Origin: Actinomycetes bacterium
GTDB lineage: Bacteria > Actinomycetota > Acidimicrobiia > Acidimicrobiales > Microtrichaceae
DNA: 7,231 nucleotides
Reading direction: 5' to 3'
Assembly: GCA_023423215.1 (NCBI GenBank)
Contig: JAFAFZ010000495.1
Span: forward strand, 1-7,231
The notes beneath the pieces are model-generated. The model made no database searches. It saw only the letters and a program-made list of their open reading frames with translations, and was not told where the DNA came from. Below, in pieces: positions 7,079-7,231 of the stretch; position 1 is the stretch's first letter; each line of letters opens with the position of its first letter. Both the position numbers and the translations under genes were made by a program.

Positions 7079-7231
7079 TGGCGACGCCGGTGTCGTCCTC
7101 CGGTGGGATCCGCTCCTTGGCGCTGCGTCGGAGCGCCGCCTGGAGCCGTCGGGCCTCGAGCTCCCGGCGCAGCTGCCGATCGGTGCGAGCCGGGGGCGCC
7201 CACGTCCACGAGGTGTCCCGCTCGGAGGCGG
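7074..7231 (-). CDS. C-terminal end of an unidentified protein, start beyond right edge
   Basis: A minus-strand frame enters from the right edge and stops at TGA (7074-7076) after 51 complete codons. The visible end contains the stretch WTWAPPARTDRQL followed by an Arg/Glu/Ala-rich probable helix (RRELEARRLQAALRRSAKER) and an acidic tail ending DDTGVAS. The high GC of third codon positions and the amphipathic helix look like real coding sequence, and it would converge neatly on the VOC gene with a 36-nt gap. I do not recognise the family. The short length keeps confidence moderate. Confidence 0.55.
   Translation of the reverse strand, partial: ASERDTSWTWAPPARTDRQLRRELEARRLQAALRRSAKERIPPEDDTGVAS

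Noticed and set aside
1..7231. CRISPR array, tRNA or rRNA gene, transposase or insertion-sequence ends
   Set aside because: None seen: no regularly spaced repeats, no cloverleaf-like segment noticed, and no recognisable transposase or integrase motif in any credible frame.

Overview
This is a GC-rich window (about 70% G+C by eye) with strongly G/C-biased third codon positions and GTG as well as ATG starts. That fits a high-GC actinobacterium. The DUF11/SdrD-like surface protein together with TetR and ArsR regulators would suit a free-living lineage such as Acidimicrobiia, but that placement is an inference and no taxonomic marker gene is present.

Layout. (1) Positions 1-4046, minus strand: one very long secreted surface protein, open through the left edge, with 1348 codons visible. 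It has a signal peptide, a chain of DUF11-like Ig-fold modules and one SdrD B-like module. (2) Positions 4047-4250: a divergent intergenic region with a 10-bp direct repeat flanking a 10-bp perfect palindrome, a good operator candidate. (3) Positions 4251-5717, plus strand: a 488-residue regulator made of two tandem TetR-like halves, each with its own helix-turn-helix. (4) Positions 5718-5873: a hairpin that could end the tetR transcript, then a perfect 10-6-10 inverted repeat overlapping a promoter whose predicted transcript would start at or next to the downstream ATG. (5) Positions 5874-6638, plus strand: an ArsR-type repressor fused to a thioredoxin-type arsenate reductase. (6) Positions 6654-7037, plus strand: a small VOC (glyoxalase-fold) protein, 15 nt downstream and probably in the same operon. 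(7) Positions 7074-7231, minus strand: the C-terminal end of a convergent gene that enters from the right edge.

How it may work together. The tandem TetR is divergent from the surface protein, and the repeats between them make it a plausible regulator of that gene and of itself. The arsenate reductase appears to be autoregulated: its own ArsR domain would sit on the inverted repeat that covers the -35 box. No arsenite efflux pump lies in the window, so detoxification would need an exporter elsewhere. The most unusual items are the double TetR, the compact promoter-operator-fusion arrangement of the ars gene, and the lack of a usual arsenic-sensing cysteine pair in the ArsR half.
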